Below, in pieces: positions 36,450-45,601 of a stretch of 64,000 nucleotides of DNA. The notes beneath the pieces are model-generated. The model saw only the letters and a program-made list of their open reading frames with translations, was not told the DNA's origin and searched no databases. The DNA is from Pseudomonas laurylsulfatiphila. Its GTDB lineage: Bacteria; Pseudomonadota; Gammaproteobacteria; Pseudomonadales; Pseudomonadaceae. Position 1 is the first letter of the stretch. Each line of letters begins with the position of its first letter. The DNA is taken from the NCBI RefSeq assembly GCF_002934665.1, contig NZ_NIRS01000003.1:186001-250000 (forward strand), written 5' to 3'. A program made the position numbers and the translations under genes.

Positions 36450-37253
36450 TCAGATTTTGGCGCCCAGTTCCGCCGACAATCGAGCAGTAACACCCTTGAT
36501 CAACGGAATCAGCTCGGCCATTTTTTCCAGCGGCATGTACGGCACGGTACTGGCGATGCTGATGCCGGCAACGATGCGCTTGCTGGCATCGCGCACCGGC
36601 GCCGCCACGCAACGGATCGACGGCTCGTTGTCTTCCAGGTCGAAGGCATAACCGCCGGCCACATACTCGACCATGCGCTGCTCGAACTGCTCCCAGGATT
36701 GCTCCGGGTGCTGCGGCCAGAACTGGTTTTTCCCACCCACCGGCAGGCTGACTTCGTACAGGCGCTGCCACTCTTGCGGCGAATCGTCGAGCATCAGCGC
36801 CTTGCCGATCCCGGTGCGCGCCAGCGGCATGCGATGACCGACCCGCGAACGCATTTCCGGACCATTGCGCCCCGGGTTCTTGTGCAGGTACAGCACTTCG
36901 TCGCCTTCACGGATCGCCAGATGAATGGTGTCGCCGGTCAACGCCGACAACTCATCCAGATACGGACCCGCCAGGGTCACCAACGGCAATTCTTCACGGG
37001 CCTGAAAGCCCAACTCGATCAGCTTCGGCCCCAGCAGATAACCGACTTGCGGCACCACCCGCAGGTAACGCTCATCCACCAGGCAACTGGCCAGGCGATG
37101 GGTGGTGCTGCGCGTGGTGCCGATCAGCCGGGCGATTTCCTTGAGGTCGCGGGCGCCGCTGGCCACGGCATGAACCACACCCAAACCGCGAAGCAGGGTC
37201 TGGGTGCCGGTCGGTGCGGCGTCCTTGGCGATTTTTGGGGCGTCTTCCTGCAT
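36450..37253 (-). CDS. IclR family regulator, probably of D-galactonate genes
   Basis: A 267-residue IclR protein with an N-terminal winged helix (about 22-85, LKEIARLIGTTRSTTHRLASCL) and a C-terminal effector domain (about 100-260, ending with the ISIASTVPYMPLEKM region). It is the last gene of the dgo cluster, 60 bp after the transporter gene and on the same strand, so it probably controls that cluster. E. coli uses a GntR-type DgoR instead, so the regulator class differs. The inverted repeat at the dgoK promoter is its likely site. Confidence 0.88.
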   Translation of the reverse strand: MQEDAPKIAKDAAPTGTQTLLRGLGVVHAVASGARDLKEIARLIGTTRSTTHRLASCLVDERYLRVVPQVGYLLGPKLIELGFQAREELPLVTLAGPYLDELSALTGDTIHLAIREGDEVLYLHKNPGRNGPEMRSRVGHRMPLARTGIGKALMLDDSPQEWQRLYEVSLPVGGKNQFWPQHPEQSWEQFEQRMVEYVAGGYAFDLEDNEPSIRCVAAPVRDASKRIVAGISIASTVPYMPLEKMAELIPLIKGVTARLSAELGAKI

Positions 37254-37313
37254 ATCCAGCCTTTACCGTTGAGCGTGTGAACGGGCGGCATTATGGTCGC
37301 CCGCGTGCCACGA

Positions 37314-38624
37314 CTACAACTTGATGCGCTCGACCTTGCCCACCAGCAAGATGTAGGACAGTGCACCGATCAACGCCAACACCGAGATGTAGGTGATCGC
37401 CGGGGCAAAGGAATCACCCGTGGCGAGAAAGCCGATCACGATCGGCGTGGCAATCGCCGACAGGTTGCCGATGAAGTTGAACACCCCGCCGGTCAGCCCG
37501 AGCAAACGCGCCGGGGCGAGCGTCGACACCAGTGACCAGGTGATCGACGCCAGGCCGTTGCCGAAGAATGCCAGTGCGAGGAAGGCAATCACCAGCGGCG
37601 TCGACTCAACGAAATTGGCGCCGATGATCGAGGTGGAAATCAGCAAGCCGCTGATGATCGGCAACTTGCGGGCGAAACCTACCGTGTAACCGCGACGGAT
37701 CAAAAAGTCCGAGAAGAAACCGGAACACAGCACACCGATAAACGCGGCGAGAAACGGCAGCGACGCCAACAGGCCGGATTTGATGAAGTCCATGCCGCGA
37801 TATTTCACCAGGTAGGTCGGGAACCACGTCAGGAAAAACCACAGGGTCGAGTTGAGGCAGAACTGGCCGAGGTAGATGCCCCAGAGTTTGCGCTTGGTCA
37901 GGACAATGCCAAGGTCGGTCCAGCTGAATTTGGCTTTGACCTTGGCCTGCTCGGCCTGGATATCCACCAACCCGCCGCCCTCGCGGATCAGGTCGATCTC
38001 CGCCTGATTGGCGCCTTTGAAGTCCCGTGGTTCGCGATACACCGCGTACCAGATCACTGCCCACAGAATGCCTACCGCGCCGGTGGTGACGAATACCATG
38101 TGCCAACCGAATTCGTGCTGCAGCCAAGCCAGCACCGGTGTCAGGAAGGCCAGGCCGACGAATTGCCCGGAGGTGTAGAAACCGATGGCCGTGGCACGCT
38201 CGCGCTCGGGGAACCAAGTGGTGACCACGCGGCTGTTGATCGGATAGGCCGGTGCCTCCAGGGCACCGACCGCCATGCGCAGCACGAACAGCGCGATGAA
38301 GCTGCCAGCGAAGCCGAGCATCACGGTGGCAATCGACCACAGCAACAGCGCTGCCGTGTAAAGGATGCGTGGCGGGACCCGGTCTACCAGCCAGCCACCG
38401 GGGATCTGCATGGCGGCGTAAGTCCAGCCGAAGGCAGAGAAGATCAGGCCGACATGAATCGGGTCGATGCCCAGGTCACTGGTCAATGCCGGGGCGGCAA
38501 TCGACAGGTTGCTGCGGTCCAGGTAGTTGATCACCACGGTGATGAACAACAGCACCATGATGAAAAAACGCTTGCGGCTGGGCGTCACCAACGACGCCTG
38601 CCCGGTGAGGGTTTGCGGTTGCAT
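37314..38624 (-). CDS. MFS transporter, probable D-galactonate permease
   Basis: A 436-residue major-facilitator protein of the anion:cation symporter group, with about twelve helices. The N-terminal helix has the family motif INYLDRSNLSIAAP. Its place between dgoD and the IclR gene makes galactonate uptake the likely job (DgoT-like). A REP doublet separates it from dgoD, which could lower its expression relative to the enzymes. Confidence 0.88.
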   Translation of the reverse strand: MQPQTLTGQASLVTPSRKRFFIMVLLFITVVINYLDRSNLSIAAPALTSDLGIDPIHVGLIFSAFGWTYAAMQIPGGWLVDRVPPRILYTAALLLWSIATVMLGFAGSFIALFVLRMAVGALEAPAYPINSRVVTTWFPERERATAIGFYTSGQFVGLAFLTPVLAWLQHEFGWHMVFVTTGAVGILWAVIWYAVYREPRDFKGANQAEIDLIREGGGLVDIQAEQAKVKAKFSWTDLGIVLTKRKLWGIYLGQFCLNSTLWFFLTWFPTYLVKYRGMDFIKSGLLASLPFLAAFIGVLCSGFFSDFLIRRGYTVGFARKLPIISGLLISTSIIGANFVESTPLVIAFLALAFFGNGLASITWSLVSTLAPARLLGLTGGVFNFIGNLSAIATPIVIGFLATGDSFAPAITYISVLALIGALSYILLVGKVERIKL

Positions 38625-38699
38625 GGGGGGTGCCTCTTCTTATGGTTATTGAGGTCGAAAACCGGGATAACGCAGATCTCACTGTGCATGGAGATCAAA

Positions 38700-38792
38700 C
38701 TGTGGGAGCGAGCCTGCTCGCGAATGCTGTGTGTCAGGCAACATCAATGTTGAATGCACCATCGTCTTCGCGAGCAGGCCCGCTCCCACAGG
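38700..38792. repeat. REP doublet inside the dgo operon
   Basis: Inverted GTGGGAGCGAGC-family pair in the 189-bp gap between dgoD and the transporter gene, all on one strand. Confidence 0.9.
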
Positions 38793-38813
38793 GTTCAGTG
38801 GTGTGTCAGTGAC

Positions 38814-39962
38814 TCACCACTCGGCAAAACTGCCATCGGCATGGCGCCAGATCGGGTTGCGCCAGCGGTGGCCGATGGCGGCGCGTTCGATCACGTATTC
38901 CTCGTTGATCTCGATGCCCAGGCCCGGGCCGTTCGGGATCTTCACGAAGCCCTGGTCGTAGTCGAACACCCGTGGGTCTTTCACGTAGTCGAGCAGGTCG
39001 TTGCTCTCGTTGTAATGGATGCCCAGGCTCTGCTCCTGGATGAATGCGTTGTAGCAAGCTGCGTCCAGTTGCAGGCAAGCCGCCAGGGCAATCGGCCCCA
39101 ACGGGCAATGCAGCGCCAGCGCCACGTCGTAGGCTTCGGCCATGTTGGCGATCTTGCGGGTTTCGGTGATGCCACCGGCGTGGGACGCATCCGGCTGGAT
39201 GATGTCGACGTAGCCTTCGCTGAGCACGCGCTTGAAATCCCAGCGCGAGAACAGGCGCTCACCGAGGGCAATCGGTGTGTTGGTCAGTGGTGCCAGCTCT
39301 TTCAGCGCTTCGTAGTTTTCGCTGAGCACCGGCTCTTCGATGAACATCAGTTTGTACGGATCGAGTTCCTTCATCAGCACCTTGGCCATGGGTTTGTGCA
39401 CCCGGCCATGGAAGTCCACGCCGATGCCGACGTTCGGGCCGACGGCATCGCGCACGGCGGCGACGTTGGCCAGGGCCTGGTCGACTTTGTCGAAGGTGTC
39501 GAGGAATTGCAGTTCTTCGGTGCCGTTCATTTTCACCGCAGTGAAACCGCGATCGACCGCTTCTTTGGCTGCACGCGCCGTGTCCGCCGGGCGGTCGCCG
39601 CCGATCCACGAATACACGCGAATCTTGTCCCGCACCTGACCACCGAGCAGGTCGCTGACCGACACGCCCAGCGCCTTGCCCTTGATGTCCCACAAGGCCT
39701 GGTCGATACCGGCCAGGGCGCTCATGTGGATCGCACCGCCACGGTAGAAGCCGCCGCGATAGAGCACGGTCCAGATGTCTTCGATATTGCGTGGGTCTTT
39801 GCCAATCAGGTAGTCGGACAATTCTTCGACGGCAGCGGCAACGGTGTGGGCGCGACCTTCGACCACGGGCTCACCCCAACCGGTTACACCCTCGTCGGTT
39901 TCGACCTTGAGGAAGCACCAGCGTGGCGGAACGATGAAGGTGGTCAGTTTGGTGATTTTCAT
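38814..39962 (-). CDS. dgoD: D-galactonate dehydratase
   Basis: A 382-residue enolase-superfamily enzyme converting D-galactonate to 2-dehydro-3-deoxygalactonate. The metal-binding acidic residues occur in [17 protein letters not shown] and the ALGERLF strand, and the general-base His in [11 protein letters not shown]. The start [15 protein letters not shown] at 39962 is the family's normal N-terminus; an upstream ATG at 40001 lies in the spacer. It lies 45 bp after dgoA in the operon. Confidence 0.95.
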   Translation of the reverse strand: MKITKLTTFIVPPRWCFLKVETDEGVTGWGEPVVEGRAHTVAAAVEELSDYLIGKDPRNIEDIWTVLYRGGFYRGGAIHMSALAGIDQALWDIKGKALGVSVSDLLGGQVRDKIRVYSWIGGDRPADTARAAKEAVDRGFTAVKMNGTEELQFLDTFDKVDQALANVAAVRDAVGPNVGIGVDFHGRVHKPMAKVLMKELDPYKLMFIEEPVLSENYEALKELAPLTNTPIALGERLFSRWDFKRVLSEGYVDIIQPDASHAGGITETRKIANMAEAYDVALALHCPLGPIALAACLQLDAACYNAFIQEQSLGIHYNESNDLLDYVKDPRVFDYDQGFVKIPNGPGLGIEINEEYVIERAAIGHRWRNPIWRHADGSFAEW

Positions 39963-40007
39963 CTTTGGCTCTCTTATTGGATGCAGCGCTCGCAGCGCCA
40001 AAAAGTC

Positions 40008-40628
40008 TTAGCGAAGGGCTTTCCAGGCAGCGACATAGGCCTTGGCATTGGCCGCCACCTGCTCCGGGGTCATGCCCGGCTTGAACAGACCGGAGCCGAG
40101 ACCGAAACCTTTGACGCCGGCGTCGATAAACTCCTGCATGTTGTCCGGGGTAATGCCACCGACCGGCGCCAGGATCGTCCCGGCCGGCAGCACCGCCAGC
40201 CAGGCCTTGACGACTGCCGGCCCCATTTGCTCGGCCGGGAACAGCTTGAGGATGTCTGCGCCTTCGGCCAACGCCGCGAAGGCTTCGGTCGGCGTGGCAA
40301 CACCGGGCGATAGAGACAGCCCCACCGCTTTCGCCGCACGCAGGACCTTAGGGTCGCTGTGGGGCATGACGATCACCTGGCCCCCCGCCGCTTTCACCTG
40401 TTCGACCTGTTCCGGCGTCAGCACCGTGCCGGCACCGATCAGGCAATCGGCAGGCAAGGTACTGCGCAGGATGCGGATACTGTCGTACGGTTCAGGGGAA
40501 TTGAGCGGCACTTCGATGACGCGGAATCCGGCGGCGTACAGGACTTCGCCGATAGCGGCAGCTTCCTGTGGACGCAAGCCGCGCAGGATCGCGATCAGGC
40601 CGTTTTGCGCCAGCGCTTGTTTGAGCAT
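40008..40628 (-). CDS. dgoA: 2-dehydro-3-deoxy-6-phosphogalactonate aldolase
   Basis: A 206-residue class I KDPG/KDPGal-type aldolase that cleaves the phosphorylated acid to pyruvate and glyceraldehyde-3-phosphate. LIGAGTVLTPEQV and the Schiff-base lysine in DILKLFPAEQMGP are visible. Paired with a 2-dehydro-3-deoxygalactonokinase gene 19 bp upstream, so the galacto form is the likely substrate rather than the Entner-Doudoroff gluco form. Confidence 0.93.
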   Translation of the reverse strand: MLKQALAQNGLIAILRGLRPQEAAAIGEVLYAAGFRVIEVPLNSPEPYDSIRILRSTLPADCLIGAGTVLTPEQVEQVKAAGGQVIVMPHSDPKVLRAAKAVGLSLSPGVATPTEAFAALAEGADILKLFPAEQMGPAVVKAWLAVLPAGTILAPVGGITPDNMQEFIDAGVKGFGLGSGLFKPGMTPEQVAANAKAYVAAWKALR

Positions 40629-40647
40629 GTCAGACCTCCAGGCAGGT

Positions 40648-41640
40648 TTAACGGGATGCGGTGGACGTGACCAGACCGGCGGCGAGCGCCAGTTGCCACA
40701 ATCCGCGTTCGGTGGCCTGTTCGGCCAGGGTCACCCGGGTAAAACCGCAGGCGTCGAGCGCACGGCGGTAGCGGGCACAAAGTTGGGTATTGCCGATAAG
40801 GATGATCGACGGCAGGTGCACGCTGTTGCGCCGACGCCGCTGGACATTGGCCAGGGCCGACAACTCGTGGCCGATCAGCAGGCCGGACAGGTAGTCCGCC
40901 TGAGCGGTGGCGCTCAATTCGCCGGTCAGGCCCAGGCTACGGACGCTGAACAGCGTCGACAGCGGACCGGTTTCACCGTCCGCCGACAACGCGACCTGCA
41001 CGCCACGATCAAACGCATCGCCATCGAAAGACCCGCCACGCTGCTGGGTGCGCCCGAGAATGCTGTGCTCGCTGAGCACGGCGAAGACTTCGCCGGTCAT
41101 GAAGGTATCGAAATGCACAATGCAGCCGTCGGCCACTTCCACCCATTTCGAATGACTGCCCGGCAGGCCAATCAGCAGGTCCGCGCTCGCCTCGCCCGGC
41201 AGGTTTTGCAGCACACCGAGCACCTGGGTTTCTTCGCCGCGCATCACGTTCGGCAGACGTGAACGCTCGATGACGCCGGGCACGATGTGCACATCGACGC
41301 CGCGCAGGCTGCGCGCGGTTTGCAAGGAAGTGCCGAGCGTGGCGACGTTCGCCGGCGTGTCGCGGTAGGCCGCTTCGCACCAGCCCTGGGCGCTGCCGAC
41401 CATGCCACAGGCAATCACCGGTAATTGCGGCTGGGCATCAAGCCAGTCCCCGCATGCCTCATCGAAAGCCAGTTCAAAACCGTTGGTGCATTCCCGGCCG
41501 CCAATGATTCGCGGTGTCTTGGGCAACTGCATGATCCCCGACGCCAGCGAACGCTGTTCGAGCACCTGCCCGTCTTCAGCCAGTTTGTAAGCACGTAATG
41601 AGGTTGTCCCCCAGTCGAGCGCGATCAATTGCGCCTGCAT
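40648..41640 (-). CDS. dgoK: 2-dehydro-3-deoxygalactonokinase
   Basis: A 330-residue DgoK-family sugar-acid kinase that phosphorylates 2-dehydro-3-deoxygalactonate. N-terminal IALDWGTTSLRAY is the ATPase-type phosphate loop, and GLPGSHSKWVEV supplies the catalytic region. It is the first gene of the dgo operon. ATG 41640 has AGGTGA upstream; the frame's earlier ATG at 41757 would cross the promoter and operator. Confidence 0.94.
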   Translation of the reverse strand: MQAQLIALDWGTTSLRAYKLAEDGQVLEQRSLASGIMQLPKTPRIIGGRECTNGFELAFDEACGDWLDAQPQLPVIACGMVGSAQGWCEAAYRDTPANVATLGTSLQTARSLRGVDVHIVPGVIERSRLPNVMRGEETQVLGVLQNLPGEASADLLIGLPGSHSKWVEVADGCIVHFDTFMTGEVFAVLSEHSILGRTQQRGGSFDGDAFDRGVQVALSADGETGPLSTLFSVRSLGLTGELSATAQADYLSGLLIGHELSALANVQRRRRNSVHLPSIILIGNTQLCARYRRALDACGFTRVTLAEQATERGLWQLALAAGLVTSTASR

Positions 41641-41679
41641 CGCTTCACCTGTTTTGGTTATTGGCAGTGAGTGAGCAGG

Positions 41680-41738
41680 ACTATAAACCCGGACGCCGGA
41701 AAATCTCAATATATAAATACACATCCCATATATTGAGA
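41680..41738 (-). promoter_or_regulatory. dgo operon promoter overlapped by an inverted-repeat operator
   Basis: Minus-strand -35 TTGAGA (41704-41709), an 18-bp spacer and -10 TATAGT (41680-41685), each one mismatch from consensus. The -35 box is inside one arm of a perfect 11-bp inverted repeat, TCTCAATATAT (41704-41714) and ATATATTGAGA (41728-41738), with a 13-bp spacer. The geometry suggests repression by a dimer, with the IclR gene at the end of the operon as the candidate. Confidence 0.7.
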
Positions 41739-41787
41739 CATAGACAAAAAAAACCACCGCCTACGGTAGCTCCCTGGAATGCATTCC

Positions 41788-41892
41788 CCTGCAGGAGCTA
41801 GCTTGCTAGCGATGGTCGTCAACGATAAAGCGGAAAACCTGACACCCCGTGGTGCTTTCGATTTCTTCGCGAGCAGGCTCGCTCCTACAGGG
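41788..41892. repeat. Degenerate REP pair
   Basis: Left arm CTGCAGGAGCTAGCTTGCTAGC is a diverged copy; right arm TTCGCGAGCAGGCTCGCTCC is standard. They are inverted with about 60 nt between, located between the dgo promoter and the GNAT gene. Confidence 0.75.
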
Positions 41893-41900
41893 GATACGGC

Positions 41901-42383
41901 TCAACGGCCCTCGGCGAACTCGCGCAATACTTTCCCATCCATCCGATACCGAACCCACTCCTCCTGCGGCTGCGCCCCCAGGGATTTGTAGAAGTCGATG
42001 GCCGGCGTATTCCACTCCAGCACGCTCCACTCGAAACGGCCGCAGTCGTTGGCGCAGGCGATTTTCGCAAGATGCCGCAGCAGAGTCTTGCCCGCGCCAC
42101 CGCCGCGCTGTTCCGGCGTGATGTAAAGGTCTTCGAGGTACAGGCAATTGCTACCCAGCCAGGTGGAATAGCTGAAGAAGAACACCGCGAAACCGATGGC
42201 TGCACCTTCGCGCAGGCAGATCAGGCCATGGGCGGTGGCGCCTTCGCTGAACAGGCTGCGCTCGATATCGGCAACGCTGGCGATGACTTCATGGCGGGCA
42301 CGTTCGTAGTCGGCCAGTTCAGTGATGAACGCGAGGATTTGCGGTGCATCACTGGGGGTCGCCGGGCGGATTTCGATCGTCAT
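41901..42383 (-). CDS. GNAT N-acetyltransferase
   Basis: A 160-residue acetyltransferase resembling the diamine (spermidine/spermine)-type GNATs. The acetyl-CoA loop is EQRGGGAGKTLL near 95-105, preceded by LYLEDLYI; the WNTPAIDFYKSLGA segment is the usual C-terminal strand-helix. Substrate unknown, possibly a small amine. Single gene divergent from the MFS transporter. Confidence 0.88.
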   Translation of the reverse strand: MTIEIRPATPSDAPQILAFITELADYERARHEVIASVADIERSLFSEGATAHGLICLREGAAIGFAVFFFSYSTWLGSNCLYLEDLYITPEQRGGGAGKTLLRHLAKIACANDCGRFEWSVLEWNTPAIDFYKSLGAQPQEEWVRYRMDGKVLREFAEGR

Positions 42384-42563
42384 GGACGTGCCTTGTCAAA
42401 AGTGGAAAACGCCATACTAAGGCGACGCGATATTTGTGGCGAGGGGGCAGAGGCTTCACTCCGGTCGCCACTAACCCTGGCATCGATAACCTTGGACCTG
42501 ACATTCGGGCACTGCGTGGTTAGATAGAGGCGCTGCTCACTCATCCGGTCAAGGAACCGCGTC

Positions 42564-43769
42564 ATGTCTACCGCAACACCCCCTGTCTCAAGCAAGTTGT
42601 TCGGCCTGTTTTGCCTCGCCAGTTACCTGTTGTCGTTGTCCTACGGCTCGACCTTCCTACTGTCGCTGTTGATCAGCGCGCGTGGCGGCAACGAACACGA
42701 CGCTGGCAGTGTGATTTCGGCGGCGATGCTCAGCACCTTTGCGGCGGTGATCGTTTCCGGTCATTTGTCCGATTTGCTCGGTGCCGCCCGGTCGGTGGCG
42801 CTGTTCGGTGTGTTGCTGGTAGCGGCTAGCCTGGGCTTCGCCCTGACCCCGGGTTTCGGCCATCTACTGTTGTTTTTCGGTCTGCTGCTGGGCCTGGGTT
42901 GGGGCGTGTTCTACACCCTCGGGCCGATCATCGTGGCAAGCCTGGTAACCCCCGCACAGCGCGCCAGATACTTCGCCCTGTTGTCGGGCAGCATGATGAC
43001 CGGGATCGGCAGTGGCCCGCTGCTCGGCCGCGCGGCGAGTGCCCTCGGGTATCCGGTGACCGCTGCGTTTTATCTGGCGGCGCTGGCCAGCCTGATCGGT
43101 GTGCTGCTGTTCTGGCGGCTGCAGCGGAGATTGAATCAGGCCCCCCTGCAATCGGGCAGCGTGTCGCGGATTTCGTGGCGTGCCGCGGGTCAGGTGCTGT
43201 CGTCCAGGGCTGTCTTCCCGATCATCATGGTCGGTCTTGGCGGCTGCGTGTTCGGCGGGCTGTCGAGCTTTCAAACCAGTTATGCCGCAGCGCACTCGCT
43301 CGACTACTCGCTGTTCTTCCTCGGCTTCATGAGCGCGGCGATCAGTGGCCGGATGCTGGTTGCCGGATTCGTGGTCAAGCGCGACCCATTGCGTGCCTCG
43401 TGCCTGCTTTCGGGGCTGATGCTGGCGTCGATCGTCATGTTCGGTTTTGTCGTCGACAGCAGCTTCAGCTACGTGCTCGCAGCGGTAATGCTCGGGATCG
43501 GTTACGGCCTGACCTACTCGGTGATCAACGGCCTGGCCGCCAATGAGGCGCCGACCGGCACCACCGCGCAATCCTTGCTGCTGTTCAGCCTGTCGTACTT
43601 CATCGGAGTGTTCGGCTTTCCCATGCTGGCCGGGAAAATCATCGTCGAGCAAGGGATGGCCACACTGCTGCTCACCGTGCTGGCGGTTGCTGCGCTCAAC
43701 TGGCTGATCACCGCAGGCCGATTGATCTGGCGAAGGGTTGCAGCGGTCAGGGCATTGGCGCAGGCCTGA
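42564..43769 (+). CDS. MFS transporter
   Basis: A 401-residue major-facilitator protein with about twelve hydrophobic helices and the loop 2-3 motif GHLSDLLGAARSV, typical of drug/metabolite efflux members. Substrate unknown. Promoter region is the 180-bp divergent gap with the GNAT gene, where I see no clear motif. Confidence 0.85.
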   Translation: MSTATPPVSSKLFGLFCLASYLLSLSYGSTFLLSLLISARGGNEHDAGSVISAAMLSTFAAVIVSGHLSDLLGAARSVALFGVLLVAASLGFALTPGFGHLLLFFGLLLGLGWGVFYTLGPIIVASLVTPAQRARYFALLSGSMMTGIGSGPLLGRAASALGYPVTAAFYLAALASLIGVLLFWRLQRRLNQAPLQSGSVSRISWRAAGQVLSSRAVFPIIMVGLGGCVFGGLSSFQTSYAAAHSLDYSLFFLGFMSAAISGRMLVAGFVVKRDPLRASCLLSGLMLASIVMFGFVVDSSFSYVLAAVMLGIGYGLTYSVINGLAANEAPTGTTAQSLLLFSLSYFIGVFGFPMLAGKIIVEQGMATLLLTVLAVAALNWLITAGRLIWRRVAAVRALAQA

Positions 43770-43850
43770 GCCGCCCGTCGCTAACAACGCACCTATCCCG
43801 GTCGAGGACGGACTAATCAGGTAAGGACTCTACCCGTTGGAGACAACACC

Positions 43851-44174
43851 ATGATCCTGTCCAGGTTGACCGCCCTCGCCCTCACCGCCCTGCTGTCTTG
43901 TGCCTCGTTCGCCGGGACCCTCGGCTCGAGCACCGGCCCGACCAATCCGGTGGAAAAGCCCAGGGCGCCGGCCATCCAGAGTGCCCCCGGCATGAACACC
44001 GATGGCACCACCATCGACCACAACCTGCCTCCGTCCACCGGTACCGACCCGCGCACCCAGGGCAATGACATGGGGCGTCAGGGCGGGGCGGATTTGCCGG
44101 ACAAAAAAACGCCCGCCAGCGGTGGTCTCGGCTCAAGCACCACCGAAGACGAGGACAGCAATATCAGCCAATAG
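43851..44174 (+). CDS. Small secreted low-complexity protein
   Basis: A 107-residue protein that I do not recognise. The signal peptide is about 1-22 (LLSCASFAG). The mature part is Gly/Ser/Thr/Pro/Asp-rich with the repeated word LGSST at both ends (about residues 24-28 and 93-97) and no predicted structure. GGAG precedes the ATG. Similar disordered periplasmic proteins occur in Pseudomonas. Function unknown. Confidence 0.7.
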   Translation: MILSRLTALALTALLSCASFAGTLGSSTGPTNPVEKPRAPAIQSAPGMNTDGTTIDHNLPPSTGTDPRTQGNDMGRQGGADLPDKKTPASGGLGSSTTEDEDSNISQ

Positions 44175-44209
44175 TGAAGCCAGGAGAAATGTACTGAAGC
44201 TAATGGCCC

Positions 44210-44235
44210 CTTCGCGAGCAAGCCCGCTCCCATAG
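44210..44235. repeat. Solitary REP element
   Basis: A single TTCGCGAGCAAGCCCGCTCC copy without an inverted partner, between convergent genes. Confidence 0.75.
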
Positions 44236-44244
44236 GGTTTTGCG

Positions 44245-44805
44245 TCAGGGTTCGAGACCGATGGGGAAAAACTCTCCACCACTCCACACGCCTAACCAAC
44301 GCTGGCCGTCGATCTCGCGACTCACCGCCAGCTCTACCAGTTGGTAGAACACATTGCGGTGAATCAACGCCTCAAGATTGCTGCGCACATGGACGTAAGG
44401 GGCTGGCTCCTGCGTGTGGGGATCGATCACTACGCGCAGCGGATGCTCCGCACCGGCCTCGGTGGTTTCATCGACGTTGGTGGTAAAGCGCAACACCTGC
44501 GCCTCACCCTCGCCTTCCACGTCCACCGCAATCGCCACGAACGGCGCATCGTCGACTTTGATGCCGACCTTTTCCACCGGGGTAATCAGGAAATAATCAT
44601 CGCCGTCGCGGCGAATGATGGTGGAGAACAGTTTGACCATCGGCTTGCGCCCGATCGGCGTGCCCAGGTAATACCAGGTGCCGTCCCGGGCGATGCGCAT
44701 GTCGATGTCACCGCAGAAATCGGGGTTCCACAGGTGCACCGGCGGCAAGCCTTTGGTCTTGGGGATCTGCCCCAGCAAGTCGTTGGCTTTTTGCGGGCCA
44801 CTCAT
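44245..44805 (-). CDS. DUF1285 protein
   Basis: A 186-residue cytoplasmic protein of the DUF1285 family with the conserved core [23 protein letters not shown] and the FFPIG end. No catalytic motif is recognised. Start at 44805 ([10 protein letters not shown]), after a GGAG-like site in AAGGAGAACGCC. It directly follows the DUF4823 lipoprotein gene, 16 bp away, and is probably in the same operon. Confidence 0.87.
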   Translation of the reverse strand: MSGPQKANDLLGQIPKTKGLPPVHLWNPDFCGDIDMRIARDGTWYYLGTPIGRKPMVKLFSTIIRRDGDDYFLITPVEKVGIKVDDAPFVAIAVDVEGEGEAQVLRFTTNVDETTEAGAEHPLRVVIDPHTQEPAPYVHVRSNLEALIHRNVFYQLVELAVSREIDGQRWLGVWSGGEFFPIGLEP

Positions 44806-44821
44806 GGCGTTCTCCTTGAAG

Positions 44822-45430
44822 TTACTGGTCGCTGAGCCCCAGCAGGCCGCGCGCATACTGCTCCAGCGGCGGGCCCATCAGGTCTTCGGGTTTTTTATCG
44901 TGGAACGTCAGTAAACCGCCACGACTCTTGATGGTCGCAGTATCAATCAAATATTGGGTGCTGGTCTCGATCAACATGATCTGAATCATACCGCTGTCGA
45001 TGCCGAGGCGATCCAGGGCTTCCTGATCCAGCCATTCGTCCGAGTTGCCGATACGGTCGTCAGACTTGGCAAATCGGGTGTAGAGCAGATAGTGCGCACC
45101 GGCGGCACGGGCTTCGCCCATGGCCTGGTCGAGGCCTTCCGGCGTGCGGGCACGGCGGACCATCGGGAAGTATTCGATGAAGCCATCGAACGCGACTTCG
45201 GCAATCACGTTGGGCCGTGGGTAAACGGCGCTGCCCGGCGGCATGAAAGCGCCCTGGGCGATGTAGACGAACGAATCCGGTTGAATGCGCAGGTTGTTTA
45301 CGCGACGGCTGTCGCTGTGATCGAGCAACCCCGCATCGCTCATATGGTAACGAGTCCCTTCGGCCATATCGCTGACGTTCATGCAGCCACCAAGTGCCAA
45401 AACGGCCAGCAGCAAAACCAGGCTACGCAT
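44822..45430 (-). CDS. DUF4823 lipoprotein
   Basis: A 202-residue lipoprotein with lipobox LGGC and a DUF4823 domain. The body resembles TPM/LpoB-like periplasmic folds ([36 protein letters not shown]). Function unknown. Upstream of the DUF1285 gene on the same strand. Confidence 0.87.
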   Translation of the reverse strand: MRSLVLLLAVLALGGCMNVSDMAEGTRYHMSDAGLLDHSDSRRVNNLRIQPDSFVYIAQGAFMPPGSAVYPRPNVIAEVAFDGFIEYFPMVRRARTPEGLDQAMGEARAAGAHYLLYTRFAKSDDRIGNSDEWLDQEALDRLGIDSGMIQIMLIETSTQYLIDTATIKSRGGLLTFHDKKPEDLMGPPLEQYARGLLGLSDQ

Positions 45431-45525
45431 CCTATCCTCCAGAGGCCGGTGTCGGAAAACCGGCGAATGGCCGTAGGATGCAGCTTCCGCGCCAGCTCAA
45501 GTTGATCGTTGCCTGATCAAACGCA

Positions 45526-45593
45526 ATCGCGGGCAAGCCACGCTCCCACAGGATTTACGCACATTCTTGTGGAAGCGTGGCTTGCCCGCGATG
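45526..45593. repeat. REP variant with extended stem (GCGTGGCTTGCCCGCGAT)
   Basis: Inverted pair ATCGCGGGCAAGCCACGCTC and its complement, a variant with GTGGCTTGCC in the stem rather than GAGCCTGC, about 68 bp overall. Confidence 0.85.
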
Positions 45594-45601
45594 AGGCCGG
45601 A

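Noticed and set aside
36284..37320. Horizontally acquired island around the dgo genes
   Set aside because: No integrase, tRNA target, IS or composition shift; codon use looks like the neighbours, so transfer is not supported by sequence alone.
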